From contig PLSP01000055.1 of NCBI GenBank assembly GCA_003165195.1, positions 1 through 33,360 on the forward strand: 33,360 bases of DNA, given 5' to 3'. Below, piece by piece: positions 23,158-31,863 of the stretch. Origin of the DNA: Candidatus Bathyarchaeota archaeon. Its GTDB lineage: Archaea > Thermoproteota > Bathyarchaeia > Bathyarchaeales > Bathycorpusculaceae. The notes below the pieces were generated by a model, which worked only from the letters and a program-made list of their open reading frames with translations, made no database searches and had not been told where the DNA came from. How positions within the stretch are numbered: the stretch's first letter is position 1; the number at the start of each line of letters is the position of its first letter. The translations under genes were made by a program, and so were the position numbers.

Positions 23158-23397
23158 ATGGATATGTCAGAAAAAATAAAAGTCGGCATGCGAGGACAGA
23201 TAGTCATCCCCAAGAAATTCCGTAAGAAATTCAACATTGAAAGTGGAATCATACTCGAAATTAACGCGACAGACGACGGCTTATTTTTGAAACCCTTCAA
23301 TCCATTAAGTGAGTTGAAAGGACTTGGAAAAGGTGTCTTCGGAGACCCAGTTGAGTACCAGAAAAAATTGCGTAACGAATGGGAATGCCAAAAATAG
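23158..23397 (+). CDS. AbrB/SpoVT-type antitoxin
   Basis: The 79-residue protein has the swapped-hairpin DNA-binding motif KVGMRGQIVIPKKFRKKF followed by GIILEINATDDGLFLKPF, then a charged tail with GLGKGVFGDPVEYQKKLR that would bind a PIN toxin. It is intact and overlaps the start of a broken PIN toxin gene. It may start at ATG 23158 or at ATG 23164. Confidence 0.85.
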   Translation: MDMSEKIKVGMRGQIVIPKKFRKKFNIESGIILEINATDDGLFLKPFNPLSELKGLGKGVFGDPVEYQKKLRNEWECQK

Positions 23398-23805
23398 TCT
23401 TAGATACAAATATTCTAATTTATTTTCTATAGGGGATTGAACCTCAAGCGAGTAAGGTTAAAGAAGTTTTAAGCAAATTCATGAAGGCAAAGAAGCGAAG
23501 GAATCATTTCAACCATAACCGTCGCCGAAGTCCTAACAGGCTTCTACATAGCAGGGGACGAAAACAGAGCCCTTGAAATAAAAAAATTGATAAACGATTT
23601 AACCCTCAACAGCTTCAAAATAGCCCCAGTAACTTTTGAAATTGCCGATTTAGCCGCCAACCTGCGAGCAAAAAGAGGCGGAAGATTACCAGATGCGTTG
23701 ATTGTAGCAAAAGCGTTAAACCAAAAAGCAGATTGCCTCTACACTGAAAACAAAGATTTGCGACGCTTCAATGAAGAAATCGAGATATTCAATTTAGAAA
23801 AATAG
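23385..23805 (+). pseudogene. PIN-domain toxin, inactivated
   Basis: ATG 23385 begins MPKIVLDTNILIYFL, which carries the first catalytic Asp. It then meets TAG where a Glu codon is usual, and continues GIEPQASKVKEVLSKFMKAK. A frameshift near 23490 moves the rest (GIISTITVAEVLTGFYIAGD, then GRLPDALIVAKALNQ and LYTENKDLRRF) into another frame that ends at 23805. One nonsense change and one frameshift separate the acidic residues, so the toxin is dead unless stop read-through and frameshifting occur together. Confidence 0.85.
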
Positions 23806-23939
23806 ATTTCTTTGTCTTTTTGCCCTTGCAAAGGGACGCTATTAGACTATTTCCCATAGACTATGGCCTTGGTTTCCAAATTCCTGTGTTATGAATGTTC
23901 CCGGAAAATAAATGAAAAAAGTCAAAATGATTTAATTAT

Positions 23940-25514
23940 TTACTTGAAGAGGGGCTTGTCTTGGATGTATTCTTTTCCGGTTCGCATGGCGATTTCGGCT
24001 TTAGCCAGTTCGCTGCCCAGATAAGCGGCGTGGCTAAGGTTCCCCACCGAGCAAGTTTCAAGAATTTTGCAGTAGACCCCTTCGGCAGTTTTTCCCTTAA
24101 CAATCAAGTCTGGTTCCGCTGAATCTGCGGAGACGAAATGGGCTGCAACAATATATCGCTGTTCGCGATCGATAAAAAACCTAAAACACCCCGTCTTGTC
24201 TAACTCTATAAGTTCCGCGTTCTGGTTAGCTAATAAAACATGCGCCTTTTGCTCTAGCTCATGGTTGTAGGGTTCTTCTCGGTTCCTTTTGTCCTTCAAG
24301 ATGAGCAGGTCTATGCCCAAGTCTTTTGGAACGGAACCTCGTCGTTTCGCTATAAACATCATTTTTGAAGCGGTAACTTCTTCTTTGATGCTGCCCTGCG
24401 CCTTATCGCTCTTCTGGGTTGCCAACAACATGCTTGCACCGACTTCGCTGCTAAGGCGCGCGACCAAGGCGTTTACGCCAACTGAGTCTGCATCCATCAG
24501 CTCCGTGACGTTTGAGACCCCGACAAAGATTGGAACGTCTGGATTTATTTCAGCAAACTGGCGAAAAGCACAAAAAGAGCCCGAGACATCCAACGGGTCC
24601 AAAATTACGTCGCCAAAAACTTTCTTGATCCCTAAGCGCTTTGCTTTTGTGATAACTACTTCAAGCTGAGCGACGCGGTTCTCTATGCTTTTGGGAAAGA
24701 AACCGTCCTGCTGGTTAGTCGGGATGGCAACGACCGCAACGTTGTCTGGAACCGGCACAATTGCGTCCAAGTTTCCTGCATCGACGCTCAAAACCAAGTC
24801 GGCTCCTGCTGCGACGGCAGCTTTGATTTCCTCGGGATCAAGCGAATCGATGCTTACGGGCACATTGACGGCTGCTTTTGCCGCCAAAACAATCCGTGCT
24901 GCGTCTTTTGGTCGGCTTTCACCAGCAACCATCCCAACATCAACCAAATCAGCGCCTTCCTCGACATAACGTCTTGCCAAACGCTGGACTTCACTATCGC
25001 TAAGTAACGCTGCATCGACGATTTCAGCCAAAATCCTCATAGGGAAATCTCGGCCCACTGCCAAGTTGCCAATCAAAATGTTGTCGGGCTTTTTAAGCAA
25101 AACGTCTCGGTTCTCTTCTGCGCGCGATATTTCATCAAGGGCTTTTTGCTTTAGTTTTTCTCTTAGCAGTTCGTCGGCTGGAACAGTAGTTGATAAACTC
25201 ACTTCGCTAAGCGATTCCAAAACAGTTGGCAGGTCAGCAGCGTATTGTGGACCCTTAAAGGCTCGAACCCCAACAGCCTCTGAAATAGCCGCGGTATCGC
25301 CTCGAATTAGCCCCGGAACCAAAATCAAATCAAAGCCACTTAGATTCGCAGCTTTTAGGGCTTTACTGATAGTTTGAGGGGTCAAAAACGCAGCCACAGC
25401 AACGTTGAGGGCTAAAACCTTGGTTTCAACAGGGCTTTCCCGTGCATAGCACTCTACAGCATCCTTAGCCATCAAACCCGTTACTAAAAGTACCTTCACT
25501 TTTGCTTCCTCCAA
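23940..25514 (-). CDS. Dihydropteroate synthase-like protein (TIGR00284 type)
   Basis: The 524-residue protein has an N-terminal unknown domain (KVLLVTGLMAKDAVECYAR) and a central DHPS/pterin-binding TIM-barrel from about 160 to 390: ADLVDVGMVAGESRPKDAAR, VPVSIDSLDPEEIKAAVAAG, DLVLSVDAGN, VFGDVILDPLD, FVGVSNVTELMDADSVGVNA. A C-terminal domain carries a DUF4346-like region (GCFRFFIDREQRYIVAAHF). Relatives in methanogens are annotated as DHPS-related proteins. Condensation of activated pterin with RFA-phosphate is the attractive role here, but an MBL-type enzyme has been assigned that step in Methanocaldococcus. It overlaps the DUF447 gene by 19 bp. Confidence 0.82.
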   Translation of the reverse strand: MEEAKVKVLLVTGLMAKDAVECYARESPVETKVLALNVAVAAFLTPQTISKALKAANLSGFDLILVPGLIRGDTAAISEAVGVRAFKGPQYAADLPTVLESLSEVSLSTTVPADELLREKLKQKALDEISRAEENRDVLLKKPDNILIGNLAVGRDFPMRILAEIVDAALLSDSEVQRLARRYVEEGADLVDVGMVAGESRPKDAARIVLAAKAAVNVPVSIDSLDPEEIKAAVAAGADLVLSVDAGNLDAIVPVPDNVAVVAIPTNQQDGFFPKSIENRVAQLEVVITKAKRLGIKKVFGDVILDPLDVSGSFCAFRQFAEINPDVPIFVGVSNVTELMDADSVGVNALVARLSSEVGASMLLATQKSDKAQGSIKEEVTASKMMFIAKRRGSVPKDLGIDLLILKDKRNREEPYNHELEQKAHVLLANQNAELIELDKTGCFRFFIDREQRYIVAAHFVSADSAEPDLIVKGKTAEGVYCKILETCSVGNLSHAAYLGSELAKAEIAMRTGKEYIQDKPLFK

Positions 25515-26158
25515 CTTTCCACCCGCTGAGTCAAATCATCCATGACTTGTGAGTAAGCAGAGTTTGGAGCCACTCGATTTATAACTTGATGGCAATCGTT
25601 GATAACCTCTAAGAGTTTGGCAAGGCGTATCTCTTGTTTCTGATCAGGTAAGTAAATTTTTACACGTGTGGCAGCAATTATAGCTTCCATAGTCAGGCAC
25701 ATAGCGCGGCTATGGGCTTGAGGAAACATGCAGGTTGCCCATATCGACTCGGCCTTAAATGTGACACGGGTTTTCATTGTCACTTTAGTTGCCATTAGCT
25801 CAAGATGTTCGACTGAAACCTCAATTGTCGCGTCAGCAAAACTTAGCTTTGGGGCATTAACTAACTTCGCTTTCTCGAACCATTCCGGGGGCAGTTTACC
25901 ATTTGGATTGGCTTCTTTGAAGGCTGAACGGTAGAATACTTCTATATCTTTTGTCAAATTTACTACTGCGCACCGGTTTGTTTTGACGTTGCGGTAAGTT
26001 TGCGATGAGTTGAAAAGGTCAACTGTGAGGTGCTGCTCATCCTTCAGAGTAATGCCCATGGGTGCCGCATTCGGTTCCCCTTCCGCACTGTATGTGGATA
26101 AGATGGCCTCGGCGGCTACTCCTTTTTGAAAGCCTAAACCCACCAGATTTGCTGCCAA
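25496..26158 (-). CDS. DUF447 FMN-binding split-barrel protein
   Basis: The 220-residue product matches COG2457/DUF447: ILSTYSAEGEPNAAPMGITL at the start, LFNSSQTYRNVKTNRCAVVN, and a helical C-terminal half (AIIAATRVKIYL, LLEVINDCHQVINRVAPNS). These proteins have a flavin-reductase-like barrel and recur beside tetrahydromethanopterin genes in archaea and methylotrophs; their reaction is unknown. TTG 26158 follows GGTGA. It is upstream of, and overlaps, the DHPS-like gene, so the two form one transcript. Confidence 0.8.
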   Translation of the reverse strand: MAANLVGLGFQKGVAAEAILSTYSAEGEPNAAPMGITLKDEQHLTVDLFNSSQTYRNVKTNRCAVVNLTKDIEVFYRSAFKEANPNGKLPPEWFEKAKLVNAPKLSFADATIEVSVEHLELMATKVTMKTRVTFKAESIWATCMFPQAHSRAMCLTMEAIIAATRVKIYLPDQKQEIRLAKLLEVINDCHQVINRVAPNSAYSQVMDDLTQRVESWRKQK

Positions 26159-26397
26159 GTCACAATCACCCAGAATTTTCTTAGCACCCCATTATACAAT
26201 CTGTAAAATTTCAGGGAGCAATAATAAAGCTTTGCCAACACAGATACTATTAAGTTAAGTTACCCAATAGTTCAACTGTTATTCAACTTGTGGTTGGCGA
26301 GTTACAATCCACAAAATATATAAAGATATACTGTTGTTGTATTAGCTTGAGCATGCCCTTAGACCAAAGGACGTGTTTCGTGTGTTAATTGATGTAT

Positions 26398-27456
26398 CTA
26401 TTTAGTTTTTTCTCTTAACTCGTCAGGCGTTATTTTTGTTAAGCTAGTACCACAGTTTCTTAAATATTGGTAAAGTTTTTCGCTATTTTCTCCTAATACC
26501 AAAAAGTAGTCACCAGATTTACCCAATCTAACGTCGGTATCAGCTCTAAAGTACTTGAAACTGCCTTTTGTGGTTGAGAGAAAATTTGATAAATCATCAA
26601 AAATCGGAAGGTCTTCAAATAGCGACCTTTCCTCTTTTGTAGCAACACCCGCTAGAGATTCTGTGGGAACAAATACTAAGGGTCTGGCAATAAACTGGGT
26701 CAAATCAATCTCTCTTCTGTTGATGGGTGTCATAAATCTTAAAATTGCTGTGTTTCCACCAAGTTCATGAACAAAAACCTTTTTTGACCACGGATAAACG
26801 GAATAAAGGCGATCAAAACCTTGTTTACCAAAATACTCATGTTTCTCTTTCATAGCCATAACAGTAACTCTAAGCAATAGGTCAGCTACTGAAATCAAAG
26901 AATTACAGTTTCCGCCCTTGTAAACTACAGATAAGCCTTGAAAATGAGATAGTGCTTCCCAACATGGGGTATTACAGGATTCAAAATGGTCAATGTAAAT
27001 TTTTTCAACGCCTTTATTACCATATTCGTTAAGATAGAAGTAAGCAACATTATGTGGGTAACCATTTGTAATTATGCGCAAAAACTCAACTGGATTCTTG
27101 GTTTCAGGTTGATCTTGACCATATATAGATATTGCTGGATTCTTAGCGGGATTATAGCGAGTAAAATACACATCGATTCGTTCTATCTCTTCCTTAAGGC
27201 CATCAAGAAAAGGCATAAGAATTTGATTTTCATGTTCAGGTGCTAAACGTGAAATATCATAAGCTTTTAAAACAGTTCGCTTTGTTTTAATTCCCAGTTT
27301 ATCCAGAGCACCTTTCATGCAAGCACTGTAAGTATCGATGAATTTTTTTTCATCTTTACATGTTACGGCAATACCTAGCAATCCTTCAAAAACATTAGGC
27401 TTGTTACCAAGCTCGATCTTTACGGAATCAATACCTATAGCTACCACAGAAGACAC
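26398..27456 (-). CDS. Uncharacterised 352-residue protein, possible RNase H-like fold
   Basis: The family was not recognised. The N-terminus VAIGIDSVKIELG (Asp10), the middle IYIDHFESCNTPC (Asp156/Glu159) and GGNCNSLISVADLLLRVTVM (Asp192) are spaced like the acidic residues of RNase H-like nucleases, and the last resembles the final DUF3800 motif. The C-terminal 130 residues look like a separate alpha/beta domain (KVFVHELGGNTAILRFM, DYFLVLGENSEKLYQYLR). It starts with GTG 27456 behind AAGGGTG and lies 44 bp after the 50-residue ORF in the same direction. A nuclease with small regulatory partners is a possibility only. The 26159-26397 gap before its end holds TATA-like AT-rich sequence and no gene. 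Confidence 0.5.
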   Translation of the reverse strand: MSSVVAIGIDSVKIELGNKPNVFEGLLGIAVTCKDEKKFIDTYSACMKGALDKLGIKTKRTVLKAYDISRLAPEHENQILMPFLDGLKEEIERIDVYFTRYNPAKNPAISIYGQDQPETKNPVEFLRIITNGYPHNVAYFYLNEYGNKGVEKIYIDHFESCNTPCWEALSHFQGLSVVYKGGNCNSLISVADLLLRVTVMAMKEKHEYFGKQGFDRLYSVYPWSKKVFVHELGGNTAILRFMTPINRREIDLTQFIARPLVFVPTESLAGVATKEERSLFEDLPIFDDLSNFLSTTKGSFKYFRADTDVRLGKSGDYFLVLGENSEKLYQYLRNCGTSLTKITPDELREKTK

Positions 27457-27500
27457 ACCCTTGTTTTAGATTAGTGGGTTTTTGCTCTTAATCTTTTCGT

Positions 27501-27653
27501 TTACGTTACTTTTAATTTTTGTTTGATTTCCCTTTCGTATTCTTCCTCTGTTATTACGCCCTTTTCAACTAACAAGTCAACTAAAGCAGAATACATACTA
27601 TCCAAGAGGTCTATCTCTTCTAAGGGGTCTCTTTCAACTTTTGCTTTCTTCAT
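27501..27653 (-). CDS. Small SHOCT-like helical protein (50 residues)
   Basis: ATG 27653 is preceded by AAGGTG at good spacing. The product, rich in Glu and Leu, ends with VEKGVITEEEYEREIKQKL, a pattern close to the SHOCT/short C-terminal motif (KGxITxEEFExxK). The rest is an amphipathic helix (DPLEEIDLLDSMYSALVDLL). SHOCT motifs usually serve oligomerisation. It overlaps the preceding RHH-like frame by 20 bp and precedes the 352-residue gene by 44 bp. Confidence 0.6.
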   Translation of the reverse strand: MKKAKVERDPLEEIDLLDSMYSALVDLLVEKGVITEEEYEREIKQKLKVT

Positions 27654-27783
27654 GTTTTTCACCTTTCGTTAAGTAGCCTTGTTCGCTTAGCCAATTCATA
27701 ATGATTTGCCTTAGCGTATCACTGTATCCTTCGCCAAGCTTACCGACAACTTTGTCTAAAATTTTTACTACGCCATTTGTCAA
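27634..27783 (-). CDS. Ribbon-helix-helix-like regulator, start uncertain
   Basis: The frame reads VTSVFYIRLTNGVVKILDKV, VGKLGEGYSDTLRQIIMNWL and SEQGYLTKGEK. This is the strand-helix-helix pattern of CopG/RHH DNA-binding proteins. No ATG lies before the strand: the open frame continues to about 27836, but only TTG 27783 (in IRL) is available, and it would trim the DNA-binding strand. Either a non-standard start is used or a 5' lesion has damaged it; an ATG at about 27827 is out of frame, which fits a small indel. It overlaps the next gene by 20 bp. Confidence 0.5.
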   Translation of the reverse strand: MTNGVVKILDKVVGKLGEGYSDTLRQIIMNWLSEQGYLTKGEKHEESKS

Positions 27784-27915
27784 CCGGATATAGAAGACGG
27801 AAGTGACATATTCTTCTACATGAAAAGGGCATTCGTTTCACTGAATATTAGAACAGGGTTCAGTTAACTGCGAAATCAAGTAAGATGGGTGAAAGAGAAG
27901 GTCGGTTCAAAGTAG

Positions 27916-30891
27916 TTATCTCTTGAATTTTTTGGCTTTGGCGCAAAGTATTAGACTTGTTGCACCTGCAACGAGCGCAATTACGGCAATAATCGTTGTA
28001 AACTCTGGGACACTGAATACTTTCAGCGAAGGAAGGTTCGCAGGGGAATCGGTTGGGTTGGCTGAGGATGTTGAGGTTTGTGTGGGGCTTGGGCTCGCAG
28101 CAGTAGAGGTTGGTACCGGATCTGTGGCTGACGAAGTCGGAGATGGTGTTGGATTCGCTGCTGGCGAAGTCGGAGATGGTGTGGGGCTGGCTGTTGGTTC
28201 GGGAATAGGATTTACGGTGAGTGAAATCTCGCTGGAATTAACCTCTGCGCCAGCACTATCTTTTACTTGCAAAATGAAACTCCAAACTCCACAAGCTGTG
28301 TCAGAAGTAGTCGCGAAACTGAGGTTAGCTGAGTTTGAGTCTACGTAAGAAAGATTTCCGTCTGGTGCCCATTGGAACCATTTATACTCGAATGGATTGG
28401 TGCCTGTTAGCTGTGAGGATGCAGTTAGATTGCAAGTCTCAGCTTGGTTAATTGTGTTCGAAGAAGCAAAAACAGTTGGAGCAACTAGCAGAGGATTTGC
28501 GTTAACTATAACGGCGTTAGAGGCGGATGAGGTGTATGGGATCGAAGCATTGTCCGTTACTGTGCAAGTAATTGAATGTGAACCAATCGTAGAGCTGTAA
28601 GTGTAATTTGCTGTGTTAGAACCTGCCTTGTTGCCATCTACATACCACTGGTAACTGACAGATGGGAAGCCGCCAGAATAGTTGGCTGTGAACAGCTGAG
28701 TTTGACCTGCATCTAACGTGAATGGACCAGCAGGAGTGATAGAGACTGTTGGAGGAGCATTTACTGTTAAGATTGCAGCACAAGACTGGGAAGAAACGCA
28801 ACCCATGCTGTCTGTAACCGTGACTGTAATCGAGTAAGAACCCATTGCACTAGGTGCAATAGTGAACGAGGGGGCATTTTGCCCGTTTTGTAAAACATTG
28901 TTGAGGTACCATTGATAAGATGAGTATATTCCTGAACCCCCATTAGGCGATGCTGTGAACTCTTTTTCTTGACCTGAATCTAAAATCCAAGTATTGGGCA
29001 GTACGCTAACACTTAGAATGGGATTCTCCGTTATTGACACATTATTTGAGGCAAGTGATTTGATCGGCACTGAAGCGCTATCAGTTACAATGCAAGAAAC
29101 TTGATGCGTACCATTCTCTACAGTAAAGGTGTACGAGGCGCAATTACTTCCAACTGCCCCGCCATCTAGATACCATTGGTAAGAAAGGGAACCGGTACCG
29201 CTGTTAGGGACAGCCGTAAATGTCTGGACCTGGCCAACATCTAGGTTAATGGGACCAGCAGGCTGTACACTTACAGTCGGCGATGCGCAGACAGAAACAG
29301 AAGTGGAAAATTCAGAATTCACTCCCAGATTGTCAGTAACTGACGCAGTGATTGTATGTGAACCTAAAGTTGCAGGTGAATAACGAAATGTTGAACTTCC
29401 CTGTCCCGTCTGAAGGGAGCCATCAACGAACCACTGGTAAGAAGAGTAAGTGCCTGAACCACCTGACGCGGTAGCCTTGAACGTTTTCGATTGCCCAATA
29501 TCCATGCTCCAGTAAGTCGGTGACAAACTAACGGTAGGCGGAGTCATAACTACGACAGATAAAGAATTAGTTGTTACTTGTTCGGAGAATAAATCGGAAA
29601 TCTGAAGTTCAAATTGCCAAGTTCCAGTCTCGGTTGAAGCTGAGGTTGAAAAGTAGTAGGTGGAATCAGTCGCGCCGTCAATCGGCGAATAAGAACTTCC
29701 ACCGGGAGGCATCTCAAGCCATTGGTATGTGTATGGCGAAGTGCCTGTGGTCACTGGCGAAGAAGACAAAGTACTCGCTTGGTTTTGATCAAGCGTGTAC
29801 GCGGAAGCAGCAATAGAAGGAGCGTATAGATCGTCATTTACAATTATCGACACAGGGTTAGACGTAACAGTTTTCGGGATAGCGGCTGAGTCAGTTGCGT
29901 TAGCGTACAAGGAGTATTCACCAGCAGCATCAGGGTTAAAGTCATAACTTGATTGGTTAGTTCCAACTTTTTCTTGGTTTAGGTACCACGTGTAATTATA
30001 AGGACTCAAACCGCCCGAAGCTGATGCATTGAACATTATGTCTTGGCTGAGATCAGTTGTAACCGAAGAATATGGATACACCGCCCCAGGTGAGATTGAA
30101 GGCAGCACAGTGACTTTCTGAGAAGCTGAAAAGAGGTTAAGGGTTTGATTAACAGTCAAGACTTGGACTGAAGTATTGCCTATATAATTTAGTAAAGCTG
30201 CGAAGTCGCTTTGTCCTATTTCATCTGCGTCAGTTACCGGAGTTGTGACAACACTATGGAAGAATATTATGACCCAACTGTTTGTATCATATGCGTTCTG
30301 AACAAGGTATTCATCTTGGGGCAAAGCTTCTGAGTCTCCTGTTTCACCCGGAAATCCCATCGGAAGGCTCATTTGACTGGGACTTGGAGGAAGTGGCATA
30401 AAATATCCTGAACCATATGCGTATCTTAATGACCGGTAATATTGCAAACCGATGCTATCAACATGAGGGTTTGAACCACCGTACGGATATGCAAAATCAG
30501 TAGCTGAAAAACCATTTGCCTGCAAACATTGTTGAGATGCATTGAATTCATAATTTACCTGTTCATCAGTTAGAGAAGTCATTTCTTGATGATCTACTGT
30601 GTGGCTGCCAATTTCACTTCCATTACCCTGTAATGCGTGAAGATCAGACATGTTCATGTAACCGTCAGTTCCGATTAAGCTTGTAATGATGTAGAATGTT
30701 CCGTTGAATCCATGTTCTTGCATTACGGGAAAGGCATTTTCAAATTGAGTATCTATTCCATCATCAAAAGCTATTGTTACAATGCCTGAGGTTTGCTCTG
30801 CCTTTGTGAATTTAATTGGCGAAGACATTCCAACATTTAATATTGCTATCGCCAAAACAACAACAAGTAATACTTTAAGTGATTTATTCAA
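27916..30891 (-). CDS. Surface polysaccharide deacetylase with Ig/PKD-like repeats and PEF-CTERM-like tail
   Basis: The 991-residue exported protein has a signal peptide (1-31) and a NodB polysaccharide-deacetylase domain (about 36-250) with IAFDDG (the Asp pair at 43-44), HTVDH (97-101) and YPYGG (135-139). About seven Ig/PKD-like modules follow, each with a Y-x-W core: YTWYLNQEK, YQWLEMPPGG, YQWFVDGSLQ, YQWYLDGGAV, YQWYLNNVLQ, YQWYVDGNKA, YKWFQWAPDG. Next comes a long Pro/Ser/Thr linker likely to be glycosylated. The tail is VPEF, one hydrophobic helix and KAKKFKR, the layout of PEF-CTERM archaeosortase substrates. It probably deacetylates or cleaves surface glycan at the cell envelope. Confidence 0.88.
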   Translation of the reverse strand: MNKSLKVLLVVVLAIAILNVGMSSPIKFTKAEQTSGIVTIAFDDGIDTQFENAFPVMQEHGFNGTFYIITSLIGTDGYMNMSDLHALQGNGSEIGSHTVDHQEMTSLTDEQVNYEFNASQQCLQANGFSATDFAYPYGGSNPHVDSIGLQYYRSLRYAYGSGYFMPLPPSPSQMSLPMGFPGETGDSEALPQDEYLVQNAYDTNSWVIIFFHSVVTTPVTDADEIGQSDFAALLNYIGNTSVQVLTVNQTLNLFSASQKVTVLPSISPGAVYPYSSVTTDLSQDIMFNASASGGLSPYNYTWYLNQEKVGTNQSSYDFNPDAAGEYSLYANATDSAAIPKTVTSNPVSIIVNDDLYAPSIAASAYTLDQNQASTLSSSPVTTGTSPYTYQWLEMPPGGSSYSPIDGATDSTYYFSTSASTETGTWQFELQISDLFSEQVTTNSLSVVVMTPPTVSLSPTYWSMDIGQSKTFKATASGGSGTYSSYQWFVDGSLQTGQGSSTFRYSPATLGSHTITASVTDNLGVNSEFSTSVSVCASPTVSVQPAGPINLDVGQVQTFTAVPNSGTGSLSYQWYLDGGAVGSNCASYTFTVENGTHQVSCIVTDSASVPIKSLASNNVSITENPILSVSVLPNTWILDSGQEKEFTASPNGGSGIYSSYQWYLNNVLQNGQNAPSFTIAPSAMGSYSITVTVTDSMGCVSSQSCAAILTVNAPPTVSITPAGPFTLDAGQTQLFTANYSGGFPSVSYQWYVDGNKAGSNTANYTYSSTIGSHSITCTVTDNASIPYTSSASNAVIVNANPLLVAPTVFASSNTINQAETCNLTASSQLTGTNPFEYKWFQWAPDGNLSYVDSNSANLSFATTSDTACGVWSFILQVKDSAGAEVNSSEISLTVNPIPEPTASPTPSPTSPAANPTPSPTSSATDPVPTSTAASPSPTQTSTSSANPTDSPANLPSLKVFSVPEFTTIIAVIALVAGATSLILCAKAKKFKR

Positions 30892-31180
30892 TGAAATTCA
30901 TCCTTCTTGCAAATAGTTAAGTGACCAATAGCGAAAAAGGAAAAACTCGATATATGGTGGTTATTCCCGAAGCTGACATGTTCCCATTTATGAAATGGCC
31001 CATCAAGAATACTGCAAAATCCGCCTGAAAGAAGCTGAAGATTAACCTTAGAATCGCATCGAATTGACTTAGAGTTCAGTTTCCTCTCAGCAGTTGGAAC
31101 AACTGGTAGTGCAGACCTAAATGTCAGGATGTAGGTGTGGGCTGCCAGTCACGCTTCTTTAAATCCGCAATGACTCTTAA
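30892..31180. other. Intergenic stretch, nothing firm
   Basis: No ORF with a start signal was found. A TTTAAAT at about 31155 is a possible TATA box for the following zinc-ribbon gene. A segment near 31095-31150 looks vaguely tRNA-like but does not fold. Confidence 0.3.
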
Positions 31181-31198
31181 ATGGGCAGGGTATTTGTT

Positions 31199-31519
31199 AT
31201 GAGTACGATTAAGTGTGAAAGTTGTGGAGCTGACCTGTCTGAAGGAGCCAAATTCTGCTCAAAATGTGGGACTCCAGTAGGCGTAAAAGAAGTGTTTACA
31301 GTCCGCTCAGAAGATCTTGTTTCGAAAATCAAGGAACTGCTTCATGAGGGGGACGTATCAAGAATCATTGTGAAAGACGAGAACAATAAGACCCTCTTAG
31401 AAATACCAGTTTGGGCAGGTATTGTAGGAACAATATTAGCTCCTTGGGCAGCAGCCTTGGGCGCAATAGCAGCTTTAGCAACAAAATGCACAATCACTGT
31501 TATTAGGCAAAAAAGCTAG
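31199..31519 (+). CDS. Zinc-ribbon DUF4342 protein
   Basis: The 106-residue product has an N-terminal zinc ribbon (CESCGADLSEGAKFCSKCG), then a DUF4342 region: EDLVSKIKELLHEGDVSRII, KDENNKTLLEIPVWAGIVGT, and a Gly/Ala-rich hydrophobic stretch (WAAALGAIAALATKCTI). DUF4342 proteins are small and of unknown function, and may associate with the membrane. ATG 31199 is preferred to the ATG at 31181 because the ribbon follows at once and AGGGT lies upstream. Confidence 0.75.
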   Translation: MSTIKCESCGADLSEGAKFCSKCGTPVGVKEVFTVRSEDLVSKIKELLHEGDVSRIIVKDENNKTLLEIPVWAGIVGTILAPWAAALGAIAALATKCTITVIRQKS

Positions 31520-31525
31520 CCAGCA

Positions 31526-31752
31526 CAAACAAGACCTATGGCATGTCAAAATGATTCAATGACACAAAGAATACAATCAATCAAAACTTACATCCATTTG
31601 AGGAAATACTGTATCAAGAATCAAACAACCAAATCACCGCTAAAGTTGCCCACAAATTGAAGACACTGTTAAACTAATGGAAGCTGGCTATGAGTACCAC
31701 ATGGAAGTCGAAGGACACAAGTTATTTAGGAAGCGCAAATGGCGACAAAAAT
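31526..31752 (+). pseudogene. C-terminal remnant of an archaeal tyrosine recombinase
   Basis: Pieces in shifting frames spell the end of an archaeal XerA-like integrase: DLWHVKMI (usually followed by LGHK), then IQSIKTYIHL with the catalytic Tyr, EEILYQESNNQITAKVAHKL, and the very typical tail VKLMEAGYEYHMEVEGHKLF followed by RKRK. At least two frameshifts and a stop break it, and the Arg-containing upstream domain is missing. It records a past integration event next to the DUF4342 gene. Confidence 0.7.
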
Positions 31753-31863
31753 AGAAGGTTGCTGTAAAAACAACAGGGTTTTTAAGGAATTATTTTCTTT
31801 ATTTCAGGTAGGATTTTGAGGTTTCAGTTTTAGAGAAATATTTTGGTGGTATAGAAAGCTAAA

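Noticed and set aside
31085-31150. tRNA-like segment with TGGTAGTGC
   Set aside because: Acceptor and T stems cannot be formed, so no tRNA is called.
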